DNA of 64,000 nt, taken from Brevibacillus humidisoli (GTDB lineage Bacteria; Bacillota; Bacilli; Brevibacillales; Brevibacillaceae). The position numbers and the translations under genes were made by a program. The stretch lies in NCBI RefSeq assembly GCF_020923435.1, contig NZ_CP087263.1, positions 2,127,970 through 2,191,969 on the forward strand, read 5' to 3'. Below are positions 7,521 through 17,661 of the stretch, piece by piece. The number at the start of each line of letters is the position of its first letter. Positions within the stretch are counted from its first letter, which is position 1. The notes beneath the pieces were generated by a model. The model did not search any database, had not been told where the DNA came from, and saw only the letters and a list, made by a program, of their open reading frames with translations.

Positions 7521-8818
7521 CTCTTCTGCAGCGGAATCCCCGCATCCTGCAACATCCATTCGATGAAACAACCGTAACCAGAAGTTGGATCATTGACAAA
7601 GACATGGGTAACCGCTCCAACCAATTTGCCGCTTTGGATAATCGGGCTACCGCTCATCCCTTGTACGATTCCCCCTGTTTTCTCCAACAAGCGCTTGTCC
7701 GTTATCTTGATGATCATTCCTTTGGTCGCCGGAAAGTGTTGTTTCACCACATTGACGATCTCAATGTCAAACTCCTCTACTTGCTGCCCATCGACAACGG
7801 TCAGGATTTTCGCCGGGCCTTCCCGTACCTCTTCTGCCAGCGCAACGGGAATCGGCTCCTGGTGGGAGTGTTGTTGCGGCTGCTCCTTTATTTTTCCGAA
7901 GATCCCAAAAGGAGTGTTGCGGGTGATGGAACCCAGGATGTGGCTCTCATTGAAAAAGCGGGCAAACTTTTCTCCAGGGTTGCCGCTCTCCCCTTTCTCG
8001 ATGGAGGTAACGCTTGCTTGTACGATTTGTCCATCTCCAACAACAATTGGCTGCCCGGTGTCTACATCTGAGATCACGTGGCCGAGCGCCCCGTATGCAC
8101 CCGATCGCGGCTCGTAAAACGTAAGTGTTCCCACCCCTGCAGCGGAATCACGAATGTACAATCCCAGACGGTATTCATTGTCCTTGGCGTCTTTCGCCGG
8201 TGTTAACGTCAGGTTCACCTTCTCTTTTCCGCGGACAACCAACATGTCGAGGGATTGATGCTTGCTTCCCGCTTCATTGACGATTTTTTTCACATCGTCC
8301 ATGTCGTTGATGTACAGGTCGTTTATCTTGACAATCATGTCACCAACATGGATCCCCGCCTTTTCTCCAGGGGACAATTTTGCTTTTCCGGTATCGACCA
8401 GGTGATGTCCGACGACCAATACACCCGCTGTCTGTAGTTTTACCCCGATCGACTGTCCTCCCGGGATGACGCGAATATCAGGCAGGACATTTACTTTTAC
8501 CGCTTTTAACGGGATGCTTCCCCACTTTAACTGCAGTTGGGTCTCCCCCGTTCTGCGTGGTTCAAATGAAAGCGGTTTGCTTAGATCAACGTTTACTTGC
8601 CTCGCCTCGGTGCCATTGACATGGAGAATATCGGGATTACTGTTGGTTAGCGTACCCATAACCGGCATGGAGATTTGCCATCTGGCCAGCGACCCTTGGA
8701 AGAGACGGAGTTCATCCGGCAGAGACGCTAGGACTTGAAACGGGGTTGAGCTGACGATCAGGGCGGTGATGAGCAATAGCAAACTTCCCAACCATTTTCT
8801 TCTCTGTTGACGGATCAC
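7502..8818 (-). CDS. spoIVB: SpoIVB intercompartmental signalling protease
   Basis: About 438 residues. An N-terminal hydrophobic segment ([15 protein letters not shown]) exports it into the intermembrane space of the forespore. A PDZ domain (about 110-210: [15 protein letters not shown]) precedes the S55 serine protease domain, with the catalytic Ser in [11 protein letters not shown] near residue 393. It is made in the forespore under sigma-G and cleaves SpoIVFA to trigger pro-sigma-K processing. GTG at 8818 is best spaced from AGGAG; TTG 8824 is possible. It lies between recN and spo0A as in other Bacilli and carries its own terminator overlapping its last codons. A minus-strand CATTATA, a possible sigma-G −10, lies upstream, but no clear −35 was found. 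Confidence 0.96.
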   Translation of the reverse strand: MIRQQRRKWLGSLLLLITALIVSSTPFQVLASLPDELRLFQGSLARWQISMPVMGTLTNSNPDILHVNGTEARQVNVDLSKPLSFEPRRTGETQLQLKWGSIPLKAVKVNVLPDIRVIPGGQSIGVKLQTAGVLVVGHHLVDTGKAKLSPGEKAGIHVGDMIVKINDLYINDMDDVKKIVNEAGSKHQSLDMLVVRGKEKVNLTLTPAKDAKDNEYRLGLYIRDSAAGVGTLTFYEPRSGAYGALGHVISDVDTGQPIVVGDGQIVQASVTSIEKGESGNPGEKFARFFNESHILGSITRNTPFGIFGKIKEQPQQHSHQEPIPVALAEEVREGPAKILTVVDGQQVEEFDIEIVNVVKQHFPATKGMIIKITDKRLLEKTGGIVQGMSGSPIIQSGKLVGAVTHVFVNDPTSGYGCFIEWMLQDAGIPLQKSKLKAG

Positions 8819-8912
8819 CAGCAATCACTCCTACTCTCCTACCTACACCCTACTGCTACATCTCCACCTTGCCGTATCTATAATGTTACCGAGGGCTATG
8901 GGGTTTATAACA

Positions 8913-8950
8913 GAAAAAAAGCTGTCAATTCGCATTGACAGCTTTTCGTT
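8913..8950 (-). terminator. recN terminator overlapping the coding end
   Basis: AAAAGCTGTCAAT pairs with ATTGACAGCTTTT, continuing into TTTTC. The 5' arm is the last codons of recN. Confidence 0.82.
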
Positions 8951-10655
8951 CTTTTCCCATCAGGATCATTTCTTGCGCGTGTTCTTTGGTTTTTTCCGTC
9001 ACTTCGGCACCGCCCAGCATACGGGCTAGCTCAATCACCCGCTCCTCATCTGTGAGCGGCGTAACGTTGGTCACCGTCTCTTGTTCGCCCATTTCTTTAT
9101 AGATCAGAAAGTGGACGTCAGCCATGGAAGCGACCTGCGGCAGATGAGAGATACAAAGTACTTGACGATGTTGAGCGACCCGAGCCAGTTTCTCGGCGAT
9201 CGCCTGTGCAGCACGTCCGCTCACTCCAGTGTCGATCTCGTCAAAGATGAAGGTCTCCACTTGGTCGCTTGAAGCCAGAATCGTCTTAATCGCCAGCATG
9301 ATCCGGGAAAGCTCCCCGCCTGATGCAATTTTGGCCAGCGGACGCAGCGGTTCACCGGGGTTGGGCGCGATCATAAACTCCACTTGGTCAATGCCTCGTG
9401 CATTGATCTGTCGCTTCACTCCCTCTACCTCGATACCCTGTTCATCCGGCTGTTGGCGTACCTCAATGGCAAATCGAGCCCGCTCCATGCACAGCTCATG
9501 AAGCTGCTGCTCAATGGCAGCAGCAAGCCGTTTGGCTAGTTCACGACGTTTTACACTGAGTTCCAACGCTTCCACGGCGAGGTCGTCGGCTAATTCCTTT
9601 AGATGAGATTCCAGCTTTTGCAGACGGTCGTCGTAATGCTGGATCTCTTCCAGCTCATCTTGAACAGCCGCGGCATACTCAAGGATATCATTTACCGTTT
9701 TCCCATATTTTCGGCGCAAACTGGAGATGAGATCCAGCCGCCGCTCCACCTCAGCCAGTTCCTCAGGTGAAAACTCAAGCTGTTCCCTCACTTGACGCAG
9801 ACTTTGGACCGCATCCTCAATCTGGTAATAGGCGGAGCGAATCGAGTCTACGATCGGAGCAAGACTATCGTCATAAGGCAGAACACGCTCCAGCTCACTC
9901 ATCGCGTGACCCAACCAGTCAAGCCCATGGTGTTCCCCGTAAAGGGATTGGTAAGCATCTTCAATTCCGGCAAAGACTTTTTCCACATTGCTCCATTTTT
10001 TGCGGAGACCGAGCAGTTTGTCATCTTCTCCAGGCTCAAGCGAGGCTTCCTCGATCTCTTGCAGCTGATAGGTCAGCAAATCGATCCGCTGTGCCAGTTC
10101 TCGCTCGTTCTTGGCCATCCGCTCCAGATCCTGGCGGGTCTTGCGATACGCACTGTAGAGCTGGGCGTACTCTTGTTTCGTCTTGCTCAATTCCGACTCA
10201 CCGTAGGCATCCAACCATCCGATATGCTTGTCGGCCTGCATCAGGGTGTGGGCATCATGTTGTCCATGAATCTGCACCAGCCAAGGACCTAGCTCACGCA
10301 GCATGGCCAGCGTGACCAACTGCCCGTTCACCCTGATTACGTTTTTCCCTTGCAGCGAGATGTCCCGCCTGACGACCAGCATCCCGTCCGCCTCCACCTG
10401 AACCCCAAATCCTTCGCAGATGGCATACGCCGGGGAATGCTTGGGCAGCTCGAACAGTCCTTCTACCTCCGCCCGTTTTTCCCCATGGCGGACAAACTCA
10501 GCAGAGCCGCGTTCCCCCAAAAGCAGACCAATCGCGTCGATAATGATCGACTTGCCCGCGCCTGTTTCGCCGGTTAGGATGTTCAGACCTCGACGAAACG
10601 AAATCGTGACCGATTTAATGATTGCAAAGTTGCGAATCGTCAATTCGTGCAGCAT
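8925..10655 (-). CDS. recN: DNA repair protein RecN
   Basis: 576 residues, an SMC-like ATPase that gathers at double-strand breaks and supports recombinational repair. Walker A is GETGAGKS at residues 29-36; a long coiled-coil region fills about 150-390; the ABC signature ASGGELSRIM and Walker B FIFDEIDTGVSG follow in the C-terminal ATPase half. Length fits the family. It begins 13 bases after the argR stop, so nadK-argR-recN read as one unit, and a terminator overlaps its 3' end. The recN-argR adjacency is the same as in B. subtilis. Confidence 0.97.
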   Translation of the reverse strand: MLHELTIRNFAIIKSVTISFRRGLNILTGETGAGKSIIIDAIGLLLGERGSAEFVRHGEKRAEVEGLFELPKHSPAYAICEGFGVQVEADGMLVVRRDISLQGKNVIRVNGQLVTLAMLRELGPWLVQIHGQHDAHTLMQADKHIGWLDAYGESELSKTKQEYAQLYSAYRKTRQDLERMAKNERELAQRIDLLTYQLQEIEEASLEPGEDDKLLGLRKKWSNVEKVFAGIEDAYQSLYGEHHGLDWLGHAMSELERVLPYDDSLAPIVDSIRSAYYQIEDAVQSLRQVREQLEFSPEELAEVERRLDLISSLRRKYGKTVNDILEYAAAVQDELEEIQHYDDRLQKLESHLKELADDLAVEALELSVKRRELAKRLAAAIEQQLHELCMERARFAIEVRQQPDEQGIEVEGVKRQINARGIDQVEFMIAPNPGEPLRPLAKIASGGELSRIMLAIKTILASSDQVETFIFDEIDTGVSGRAAQAIAEKLARVAQHRQVLCISHLPQVASMADVHFLIYKEMGEQETVTNVTPLTDEERVIELARMLGGAEVTEKTKEHAQEMILMGKERKAVNAN

Positions 10656-10668
10656 CGCATCTTCTCCT

Positions 10669-11118
10669 CTACAGCATGTCCAAAAATCGCTGTATTACCT
10701 CTTGAGAGAGTGCATCGGTACGGCAGATGATCAGAATCGTATCATCGCCGCCGATGGTCCCCACCACCTCTGGCCATTGCAGATTATCGATCAGGGCCGC
10801 AATCGACATCGCATTCCCTGGCATCGTTTTCATCACGATCAGATTGTTGGCATGATCAACACCGATGAAGCTGTCCATCAGGGCTCGTTTCAGTTTCTGT
10901 AGTGGATTAAACTTTTGATCCGCGGGCAGTGAGTACTTGTACCGCCCGTCTGCAAGCGGCACCTTAACCAAATGCAGTTCCTTGATGTCACGCGATACCG
11001 TGGCCTGGGTCACGTTAAAACCGGCGTCTCGGAGATAGTCGACCAATTCGTCCTGGGTCTCTACCTCGTTATTGGCGATAATTTCTCGGATCCTGATATG
11101 GCGTTGTCCTTTATTCAT
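10669..11118 (-). CDS. argR: Arginine repressor ArgR/AhrC
   Basis: 149 residues, the same length as B. subtilis AhrC. The N-terminal winged helix ([25 protein letters not shown], then [13 protein letters not shown]) binds ARG operators; the C-terminal domain ([14 protein letters not shown]) forms the arginine-binding hexamer. It represses arginine synthesis and activates catabolism. I take the ATG at 11118, with GGGAG upstream that lies in the end of nadK; the nine upstream bases-shared start would overlap nadK more deeply. ArgR is commonly encoded next to recN in Firmicutes. Confidence 0.95.
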   Translation of the reverse strand: MNKGQRHIRIREIIANNEVETQDELVDYLRDAGFNVTQATVSRDIKELHLVKVPLADGRYKYSLPADQKFNPLQKLKRALMDSFIGVDHANNLIVMKTMPGNAMSIAALIDNLQWPEVVGTIGGDDTILIICRTDALSQEVIQRFLDML

Positions 11119-11126
11119 CTGTTTTT

Positions 11127-11984
11127 CTACTCCCATTCCCCTTGCAGTTTTTTACGAATCACTTCAAAAAAGCTGCCGTCGTTCCACTTGATCAATGGTG
11201 TTGCATGAGGAGAGCGCTTGACGCAGATCACATCTCCGCCTTCCAGCCGGTAGCCGAACTGTCCGTCGATGGACAATCCCATCTCTTGATGAACCGCGTC
11301 AACCTCGACCCGAATCATCTGGTCCGCAGAAAAAACCATGGGTCTCGCAGTAAGTGAGTGAGGAGCAACTGGTGTCAACAGCAGCATGTCTACATTTGGT
11401 GCTACAATCGGGCCACCAGCCGACAACGAGTAAGCCGTAGACCCGGTAGGACTGGAGACAATCACACCATCGCCGCTAAACGTGGCCACGTATTGATCGT
11501 CCAGATAGACGGCACACTGGATAATCCGACAAAACGATCCCTTGGCGATCCCAATGTCATTCATCGCCGTATAGGTCGCTAGCGGCTCTCCCTTGCGCAG
11601 CAGGGTTGCTTCCAGCATCATACGCTGCTCAATTCGATACGCTCCTGCCAGCAGGCTTTCTGCTGCCGTCTGCAGATTATCCGGTTCCGCTTCTGACAAG
11701 AAGCCCAATGTTCCCAGATTAATGCCCAGGATCGGCAATGCATGTCCTGCCAACTGACGAGCGATCCCAAGTAGTGTACCGTCTCCACCAAGTACACAGA
11801 GCAGCTCAGCACGTTCTCGAAACTGTTCGACTGGACAAGCCAGATCGGGGCGACCCAGTATATGCGCAATACTTTCGTCCAATACAACCTCCGCACCTTT
11901 TTCTTCCAGTAGGTGGAGAAGCTCCCGCGCTACGATGCGGGCTTCCGGTTTTCCTCTGTTGGCTATAATTCCAATTCTCTTCAC
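11127..11984 (-). CDS. nadK: NAD kinase
   Basis: 285 residues. The ATP/NAD-binding GGDGT motif is at 66-70, [10 protein letters not shown] follows, and [13 protein letters not shown] lies near 170, all typical of PpnK/NadK. It phosphorylates NAD to NADP in the cytoplasm. Start is GTG at 11984 with GGGGTGG upstream. It sits between tlyA and argR-recN; in B. subtilis the NAD kinase genes are elsewhere, while in mycobacteria ppnK also sits between tlyA and recN, so the arrangement looks ancestral. Confidence 0.96.
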   Translation of the reverse strand: MKRIGIIANRGKPEARIVARELLHLLEEKGAEVVLDESIAHILGRPDLACPVEQFRERAELLCVLGGDGTLLGIARQLAGHALPILGINLGTLGFLSEAEPDNLQTAAESLLAGAYRIEQRMMLEATLLRKGEPLATYTAMNDIGIAKGSFCRIIQCAVYLDDQYVATFSGDGVIVSSPTGSTAYSLSAGGPIVAPNVDMLLLTPVAPHSLTARPMVFSADQMIRVEVDAVHQEMGLSIDGQFGYRLEGGDVICVKRSPHATPLIKWNDGSFFEVIRKKLQGEWE

Positions 11985-12284
11985 GTCGCCACCCCAAGCT
12001 TGTCAGGTTGGTTTCTTTTATACAAGTATACATCTTTTTATGCAGGCAAAAAAAGCCTGTTTCGCATGAAAAGGAACTATGCGTCGACCCAATACGCTTT
12101 TTGTGGTAATGTTTGGATCGTAAAGGAGTTATTTGGATTTTTACAAGTCGAGTGTCAAACCGTTTCTGCAGAAGCTTGCACTTGCATCCGATTGCTTAGC
12201 ACACTGTTTTTCCATCAGTAGAAAAAGCGTCCCTATACGGAACGCTTAATCTTTTCCATACCATGATCTCAACGGAAGCACCGC
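11985..12284. other. Intergenic region between nadK and tlyA
   Basis: 300 bases without a supported gene. It holds the tlyA terminator near its right end and a weak GCAGGC/GCCTGT hairpin near 12040; the promoter for nadK-argR-recN should be here but no clear boxes were recognised. Confidence 0.55.
12222..12250 (-). terminator. tlyA terminator
   Basis: Minus strand: AAGCGTTCC and GGGACGCTT pair around GTATA and run into TTTCT. It ends the dxs-tlyA unit. Confidence 0.72.
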
Positions 12285-13094
12285 TCACAGAGAATTGTGT
12301 GCCTCTTTCACGACCTGGGAGATCCAGTCATGCAGATGGTCCGTTCCCTGGTTAGCTGTCTGCTTGCGCAGATGGAGCAAAAACTCAATATTTCCTTCTC
12401 CGCCGGTAATCGGGGAATAGCTGATCCCCTGCACGGCAAACCCGATCTCTCGGGCAAAGGCGGTTACGTCTGTCAAGACTTGACGGTGAACAGCCGGGTC
12501 GCGGACAATGCCGTTTTTGCCGACGTTTTCTTTCCCTGCTTCAAACTGCGGTTTAACGAGTGCAATGACATCCCCATCTTCTTTTAGAAAGCGGTGCAGA
12601 ACCGGCAGGATCAAACGGAGTGAGATAAATGACACATCAATCGAAGCCGCATCCGGCCGCTCGTGGGCAAACTGGTCAGGATCGAGATGACGAAAGTTGG
12701 TTCGCTCCATCACCACTACCCGTTCATCCTGTCGCAGTTCCCATGCCAATTGCCCGTAGCCCACATCGATCGCATAAACCCGACGGGCGCCGTGCTGCAA
12801 GGCACAGTCGGTAAATCCGCCAGTCGACGCGCCAATATCCATCATCACTTTGCCGGAAAGATCCACTTGAAACTGCTGCAGCGCCTTTTCTAGCTTTAAT
12901 CCGCCGCGGCTTACGTAGGGGTGAAGCTCTCCTTTTATCGTAATCGCGGCATCCTCTGGCAGCTTGGTCCCCGGCTTGTCACAACGCTCACCGCCTACCC
13001 GCACCAATCCAGCCATCACCGCTGCCTTTGCTTTTTCCCTTGTTGCATAGTGACCACGCTCGACGAGCAGGACATCCAATCGTTCTTTTCTCAT
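12285..13094 (-). CDS. tlyA: TlyA-family rRNA (2'-O) methyltransferase
   Basis: 269 residues. An S4 RNA-binding domain occupies about residues 1-62 (RLDVLLVERGHYATREKAKAAV), followed by an FtsJ-type Rossmann methyltransferase with DIGASTGGFTDCAL as the SAM-binding loop and ALVKPQFEAG further on. The mycobacterial enzyme methylates 16S and 23S rRNA and affects capreomycin sensitivity; the Bacillus homologue is YqxC. It follows dxs by 5 bases and ends in its own terminator. Called haemolysin in older annotations, which the sequence does not support. Confidence 0.94.
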   Translation of the reverse strand: MRKERLDVLLVERGHYATREKAKAAVMAGLVRVGGERCDKPGTKLPEDAAITIKGELHPYVSRGGLKLEKALQQFQVDLSGKVMMDIGASTGGFTDCALQHGARRVYAIDVGYGQLAWELRQDERVVVMERTNFRHLDPDQFAHERPDAASIDVSFISLRLILPVLHRFLKEDGDVIALVKPQFEAGKENVGKNGIVRDPAVHRQVLTDVTAFAREIGFAVQGISYSPITGGEGNIEFLLHLRKQTANQGTDHLHDWISQVVKEAHNSL

Positions 13095-13099
13095 CGCCG

Positions 13100-14989
13100 T
13101 TATGCCCTCTGTTTATGTGCAGGATACAGCGCCCTCACCTTTGTCGCGATCGCCTCAGCGGTAAGCCCAATCTCCTGCCGCTGCTCCTTGACGCTGCCAT
13201 GTTCCACAAAGTAATCGGGAATCCCGATGCACTCTACGACCGTATGCCGGTAACCTGCCTGGGCGAGAAACTCCAGTACGGCGCTGCCAAAACCGCCGCT
13301 GATACAGCCTTCTTCCACCGTTACCAGATCATATCCGGACTGCGCCAGGCTGATCAGCAACTCTTCGTCTAACGGCTTGCAAAAGCGAGCGTTTACCAGC
13401 ATTGGTGAAATGCCGTCCGCCTTCAGCAGATCGACCGCCTTCTCAGCCAAGTCAAACACGTGGCCAAATGAGAGGATGGCCACACCGTGACCTTGCTGGA
13501 TGATCTCCGCTTTGCCGATGGGCAAAACCTGAAGCTGCTCATCCATCGGCACACCAAGCCCGTTGCCGCGTGGGTAGCGAAACGCAATAGGGCCGTCATC
13601 GTAAGCTACCGCCGTCTTCATCATGTGCTGCATCTCGTTTTCGTCTTTTGGGGCCATCATCACCATATTAGGTATCGCTCGCATAAAGGCGATGTCGTAC
13701 GCACCTTGGTGGGTCTCACCGTCCGCTCCAACTAGCCCTGCCCGGTCGATCGCAAAGATCACATTTAGTTTTTGCCGCGCCACATCATGGACCAATTGAT
13801 CATACGCCCGCTGCAGGAAGGTGGAATAGACCGCAAACACCGGCTTCAGACCTTGTGTAGCCAGTCCTGCTGCAAAGGTACAAGCGTGCTGCTCGGCAAT
13901 TCCGACATCAAACATCCGCTCAGGGAATACCTCCGCGTATTTAACGAGTCCCGATCCACCGGGCATGGCCGGTGTGACTGCCACAACCCGTGAATCTTCC
14001 TCGGTCAGTTTAATCATTGTGTTGGCAAACACGCTGCTGTAGGAAGGAGCCTTTGGCTTTGATTTGATCTCCTCACCTGACTCGATCTTGTAGGTACCGA
14101 TCCCGTGCCATTTAAACGAATCCGCTTCCGCAGGTGCGTATCCCTTGCCCTTTTTGGTAATCGCGTGCACCAGGGTCGGTCCTTTCGTCTGGGCTGCCGT
14201 TCTCATCGCATCATGCAGCAGCTCAAGGTTGTGGCCGTCAATCGGGCCGATATAGGTAAAACCCAGTTCTTCAAATAAGACTCCGGAGACGAGCAGGTAC
14301 TTCATGCTGTCCTTGAGCCGCTCTGCCCAATGGGCCAGTTTTCCGCCTACAGCGGGAATTGCTTTGAGCAGGTGCTCCAGTTCATCTTTGGCCCAGCGAT
14401 AGTTATGGCCTGTTCGCAGCTTGCCGAGATAATTATGCAACGCACCCACATTGGGAGCGATCGACATTTCATTGTCGTTCAAGACGACGATCACATTTTT
14501 GCCTTCGTCCCCGATGTGATTCATCGCTTCCAGGGCCATCCCGCCAGTCAGCGCACCGTCTCCGATGATCGCCACGACATGGTTCTTCTCTCCTTTGAGA
14601 TCGCGTGCGGTAGCCATCCCCATCGCTGCCGACAGAGATGTGCTGCTGTGGCCAGTCTCCCACACATCATGGGGACTCTCGCTCATCTTGGGAAAGCCGC
14701 ACAGTCCCTTATACTGGCGCAAGGTCGGAAACTGATCGGATCGACCCGTCAGGATTTTATGTACATACGCCTGATGGCCAACGTCCCAAATCAGCTTGTC
14801 CTGTGGACTGTCAAACAGGTAGTGAAGGACCAGCGTCAACTCCACCACTCCCAGATTTGAAGCCAGGTGTCCGCCGGTTGCGGCCAGATTCTCTACCAAA
14901 AAATCGCGGATTTCCGCAGCGAGTTGATGCAGTTGGGCCATACTTAGCTTTTTTAGATCAGCCGGGCTGTGTATCGTCTCCAGCAACAC
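13100..14989 (-). CDS. dxs: 1-deoxy-D-xylulose-5-phosphate synthase
   Basis: 629 residues. It condenses pyruvate and glyceraldehyde-3-phosphate, the first step of the MEP isoprenoid pathway, also feeding thiamin and pyridoxal. The thiamin diphosphate site shows as [15 protein letters not shown] near residue 150; the transketolase pyrimidine domain carries [17 protein letters not shown], and [18 protein letters not shown] follows. The start is GTG at 14989 with GAGGG at good spacing. It is co-transcribed with tlyA and lies just after ispA, which uses the pathway products. Confidence 0.97.
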   Translation of the reverse strand: MLLETIHSPADLKKLSMAQLHQLAAEIRDFLVENLAATGGHLASNLGVVELTLVLHYLFDSPQDKLIWDVGHQAYVHKILTGRSDQFPTLRQYKGLCGFPKMSESPHDVWETGHSSTSLSAAMGMATARDLKGEKNHVVAIIGDGALTGGMALEAMNHIGDEGKNVIVVLNDNEMSIAPNVGALHNYLGKLRTGHNYRWAKDELEHLLKAIPAVGGKLAHWAERLKDSMKYLLVSGVLFEELGFTYIGPIDGHNLELLHDAMRTAAQTKGPTLVHAITKKGKGYAPAEADSFKWHGIGTYKIESGEEIKSKPKAPSYSSVFANTMIKLTEEDSRVVAVTPAMPGGSGLVKYAEVFPERMFDVGIAEQHACTFAAGLATQGLKPVFAVYSTFLQRAYDQLVHDVARQKLNVIFAIDRAGLVGADGETHQGAYDIAFMRAIPNMVMMAPKDENEMQHMMKTAVAYDDGPIAFRYPRGNGLGVPMDEQLQVLPIGKAEIIQQGHGVAILSFGHVFDLAEKAVDLLKADGISPMLVNARFCKPLDEELLISLAQSGYDLVTVEEGCISGGFGSAVLEFLAQAGYRHTVVECIGIPDYFVEHGSVKEQRQEIGLTAEAIATKVRALYPAHKQRA

Positions 14990-15098
14990 ATGAATCCCTC
15001 ACTTTCCAAATCACGTCCATCAAGCGATTGAGGTTGAAACTTGCTTCATTATAAACGTTTCCGTGAAAAAACTCCACTTCCTACACGAGAAAAGACGG

Positions 15099-15136
15099 AA
15101 TAATCCTAGCCTGCTCGTGCAGCACTAGGATTGTGT
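15099..15136 (-). terminator. Possible ispA terminator
   Basis: Minus strand: AATCCTAGTGCTGC pairs imperfectly with GCAGGCTAGGATT around ACGA. The stem is strong, but no long T-run follows, so it may be a transcript-end stabiliser. Confidence 0.5.
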
Positions 15137-15158
15137 TGATATGTATGAGATTTGGATG

Positions 15159-16055
15159 CTAGCAGCTTCGCTCCATGATGTAATCCGCTAGCGGCACCAG
15201 AATCGAATCACCCAGTCCTACAGCACGCAGTGCCTCTTTGGCGTCAGAGACGAGCTGGGCCAGTTTTTGCTTCGACGCTTCCATTCCGATGAGTGACGGA
15301 TAGGTCACCTTTTGGCGAGATTGGTCGCTCCCCGCCGTTTTCCCCAATTGGGCGGTATCACCCTCCACATCGAGAATGTCGTCCTGGATTTGAAAAGCAA
15401 GGCCAATAGCCATGCCGTAGCGGGTAAGGGCATCGATGAGAGTTGGCGAAGCATCAGCGAGATAGGCCGCTCCACGCAGAGCCGCTACCAACAAATCGCC
15501 GGTCTTGTGACAGTGGATGTACTCCAGTTCTGCCAAGCTAAGCGGGCGACCTTCCCCCTCCATATCGGCCATCTGCCCTCCAACCATTCCCGCAGCACCG
15601 CAGCGACGCCCCAACTCAGCGATCAGCCTGAGTCCGTTTTCCGGCTTCACCTCTGGATGCTCCAGGTAGGCATCGGCGATGCTGGAGAAGGCACGCGTCA
15701 ACAAGGCATCGCCAGCCAGAATGGCTGTTGCTTCGCCATACACCTTGTGATTGGTCGGTTTGCCGCGGCGCAAATCGTCATCGTCCATGGCCGGCAGGTC
15801 ATCGTGAATGAGTGAATACGTGTGGATCAACTCAAGTGAAACGGCATAGGGTATGCCCCGCTCAATTGGGGCGCCAAGCGACTCCAGCACAGCGAGCACC
15901 AGCACCGGTCGCAATCGTTTGCCCCCGGCCATCAAGGAGTAAGACATCGATTCATAGAGGCGGGCTGGCACCTCTTCTCTTTCCAGAGCAGACAGCAAGT
16001 TCCGCTCAATCAACGCTGCCCTTTCTTGGAGGTAAGCGGAGAGCGTCTGATTCAT
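15159..16055 (-). CDS. ispA: Farnesyl diphosphate synthase (polyprenyl synthetase)
   Basis: 298 residues. The first Asp-rich motif is in HDDLPAMDDDDLRRG near residue 85 and the second is FQIQDDILDVEGD near 230; these bind the magnesium and the allylic diphosphate. It builds farnesyl diphosphate for undecaprenyl carrier, menaquinone and haem A side chains. The ATG at 16055 overlaps the xseB stop as ATGA, so the longer frame is not used. The folD-xseA-xseB-ispA chain is the normal Bacillus arrangement. Confidence 0.95.
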   Translation of the reverse strand: MNQTLSAYLQERAALIERNLLSALEREEVPARLYESMSYSLMAGGKRLRPVLVLAVLESLGAPIERGIPYAVSLELIHTYSLIHDDLPAMDDDDLRRGKPTNHKVYGEATAILAGDALLTRAFSSIADAYLEHPEVKPENGLRLIAELGRRCGAAGMVGGQMADMEGEGRPLSLAELEYIHCHKTGDLLVAALRGAAYLADASPTLIDALTRYGMAIGLAFQIQDDILDVEGDTAQLGKTAGSDQSRQKVTYPSLIGMEASKQKLAQLVSDAKEALRAVGLGDSILVPLADYIMERSC

Positions 16056-16309
16056 TCCGCTTCCTCCTCGATGTGGAACGGCTTCTCCGTGAGAGTACCG
16101 TCTTCCTCTACCAACTGCATCACCTTGGCTTCTATCACATCCAGCTTTTGGCCGCACAGACGGGACAACTGCATGCCTTCTTGATAAAGTTCAATCGCTT
16201 CTTCCAGCGGAACTTCTCCCTCTTCCAGACGGCGGACCACTTCTTCCAGACGCTGCATTGCCTGTTCAAATGGCAGTTCCAACTCTTTTTCATCTTTCTT
16301 GCGGGCCAT
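16052..16309 (-). CDS. xseB: Exodeoxyribonuclease VII small subunit
   Basis: 85 residues, mostly helical and acidic, with LPFEQAMQRLEEVVRRLEEGEVPLEEAIELYQEG-type spacing typical of XseB, which forms a coiled-coil stalk on XseA. Exonuclease VII degrades single-stranded DNA. I choose ATG 16309, seven bases from GGAG; ATG 16315 is too near that site. It overlaps xseA by 20 bases and ispA by 4, so the three are translationally coupled. Confidence 0.95.
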   Translation of the reverse strand: MARKKDEKELELPFEQAMQRLEEVVRRLEEGEVPLEEAIELYQEGMQLSRLCGQKLDVIEAKVMQLVEEDGTLTEKPFHIEEEAE

Positions 16310-17657
16310 GCTCATTCTCCTCTCGGACGATTTCGGTCACATCAGCGTGTACAATTCCATCCTGCAATCGTACCATCAGCTTGTCTCCAGGGGCAAATGC
16401 AGCAGCATGCTTGACCAGTTTTTGCTCACGGTAGACCAGGGCATAACCCCGCTGCATCACCTTGAGCGGGCTGAGTGCGTCAAGCTGTCCTACCAAACCG
16501 TTCCAGTCACGGCGGGCTTGCTGAATCCGTCGCTGCATCGCCTGCCGCAATGCCGTTTCGCCGCGCAAAACAATCTGACGATGCTGCTTTAGCCGCAGAG
16601 AGAAGCGGTAGCGTTGTAGACGATCCGACAAAAGAGTGTACTGTTCACGCTTTCGTCTGACGAGCTGTCTCGTCGTTAGCCGCAGCCTGTTGATCCACTC
16701 ATCCAACTGTTGGTGCGATTCCTCAATCCGCCGCTGTGGGAGGCGCATGCCATAAGCGGCAGACAGGCGGTTCAGCCGCTCCCGCTGTTCGTGCAGATGT
16801 GTGTTCATTACGCGGTGCAGCCTATGCTCCAACTGTCGGGTCCGCTCCAACCACTCCAGATAGTGGGGAACGGCCAACTCAGCAGCCGCGGTAGGCGTTG
16901 CCGCCCTAATGTCGGCAACGAAGTCAGCGATGGTGAAATCCGTCTCGTGACCAACGGCAGAAATCACCGGAACGCGGGATGCAGCAATCGCCCGCGCTAC
17001 CCGCTCATCATTGAATGCCCACAGTTCCTCGATTGAGCCGCCACCCCGTCCGACGATCAAAACCTCCAGGTGATCACACTCATTGCAGCGCCGAATGGCC
17101 GCCTCGATGGAAGCAGGTGCCTCCTCGCCCTGAACGATTGCCGGTATGACGGTAATCACAGCCTGCGGGAATCGCCGCTTGATGGTGGTAACGATGTCCC
17201 GCACAGCGGCACCGGTAGGGGAAGTAACTACGCCTATCGCTCGTGGAAAAGACGGTAGCGGCCGCTTCCGCTCCGGGGCAAACAGTCCCTCACTCTGCAG
17301 CTTTTCCTTCAACTGCTGAAACGCTAGGTACAGGGAACCCAGTCCATCGGGCTGCATCTCGCGTGCGTACAATTGATAATTACCATCTCGTTCGTAGACG
17401 GAAATGGAGCCGCGCACGATCGCTTTGGTCCCGTTCTTGGGAAGAAAGCGAAGAAAGCGATTATAGCTGGAAAACATAACGACTTTTATGCGGGACTGGG
17501 CATCCTTGAGGGTAAAGTACATATGCCCACTGGTATGATGGGTAAAGTTGGAAATTTCTCCGCGAATCCATACATCAGTCAACTGTGGACTCCGCTCCAA
17601 TGTTTGCTTGACATGGCGTGTCAGTTGACTGACCGTCCAGATCTCCGGCGTGCTCAT
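16290..17657 (-). CDS. xseA: Exodeoxyribonuclease VII large subunit
   Basis: 455 residues. The N-terminal OB-fold (WTVSQLTRHVKQTLE, then DVWIRGEISNF) binds single-stranded DNA; the catalytic core has GVVTSPTGAAVRDI, VGRGGGSIEELWAFNDE and SAVGHETDFTIADFVAD. A long coiled-coil region follows (about 260-390), where XseB subunits dock. It starts four bases after the folD stop. Catalytic subunit of the ssDNA exonuclease that trims repair intermediates. Confidence 0.96.
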   Translation of the reverse strand: MSTPEIWTVSQLTRHVKQTLERSPQLTDVWIRGEISNFTHHTSGHMYFTLKDAQSRIKVVMFSSYNRFLRFLPKNGTKAIVRGSISVYERDGNYQLYAREMQPDGLGSLYLAFQQLKEKLQSEGLFAPERKRPLPSFPRAIGVVTSPTGAAVRDIVTTIKRRFPQAVITVIPAIVQGEEAPASIEAAIRRCNECDHLEVLIVGRGGGSIEELWAFNDERVARAIAASRVPVISAVGHETDFTIADFVADIRAATPTAAAELAVPHYLEWLERTRQLEHRLHRVMNTHLHEQRERLNRLSAAYGMRLPQRRIEESHQQLDEWINRLRLTTRQLVRRKREQYTLLSDRLQRYRFSLRLKQHRQIVLRGETALRQAMQRRIQQARRDWNGLVGQLDALSPLKVMQRGYALVYREQKLVKHAAAFAPGDKLMVRLQDGIVHADVTEIVREENEHGPQER

Positions 17658-17661
17658 CTCC

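Noticed and set aside
12020-12220. RNA gene or riboswitch in the nadK-tlyA gap
   Set aside because: Only a weak short hairpin; no recognisable conserved motif.
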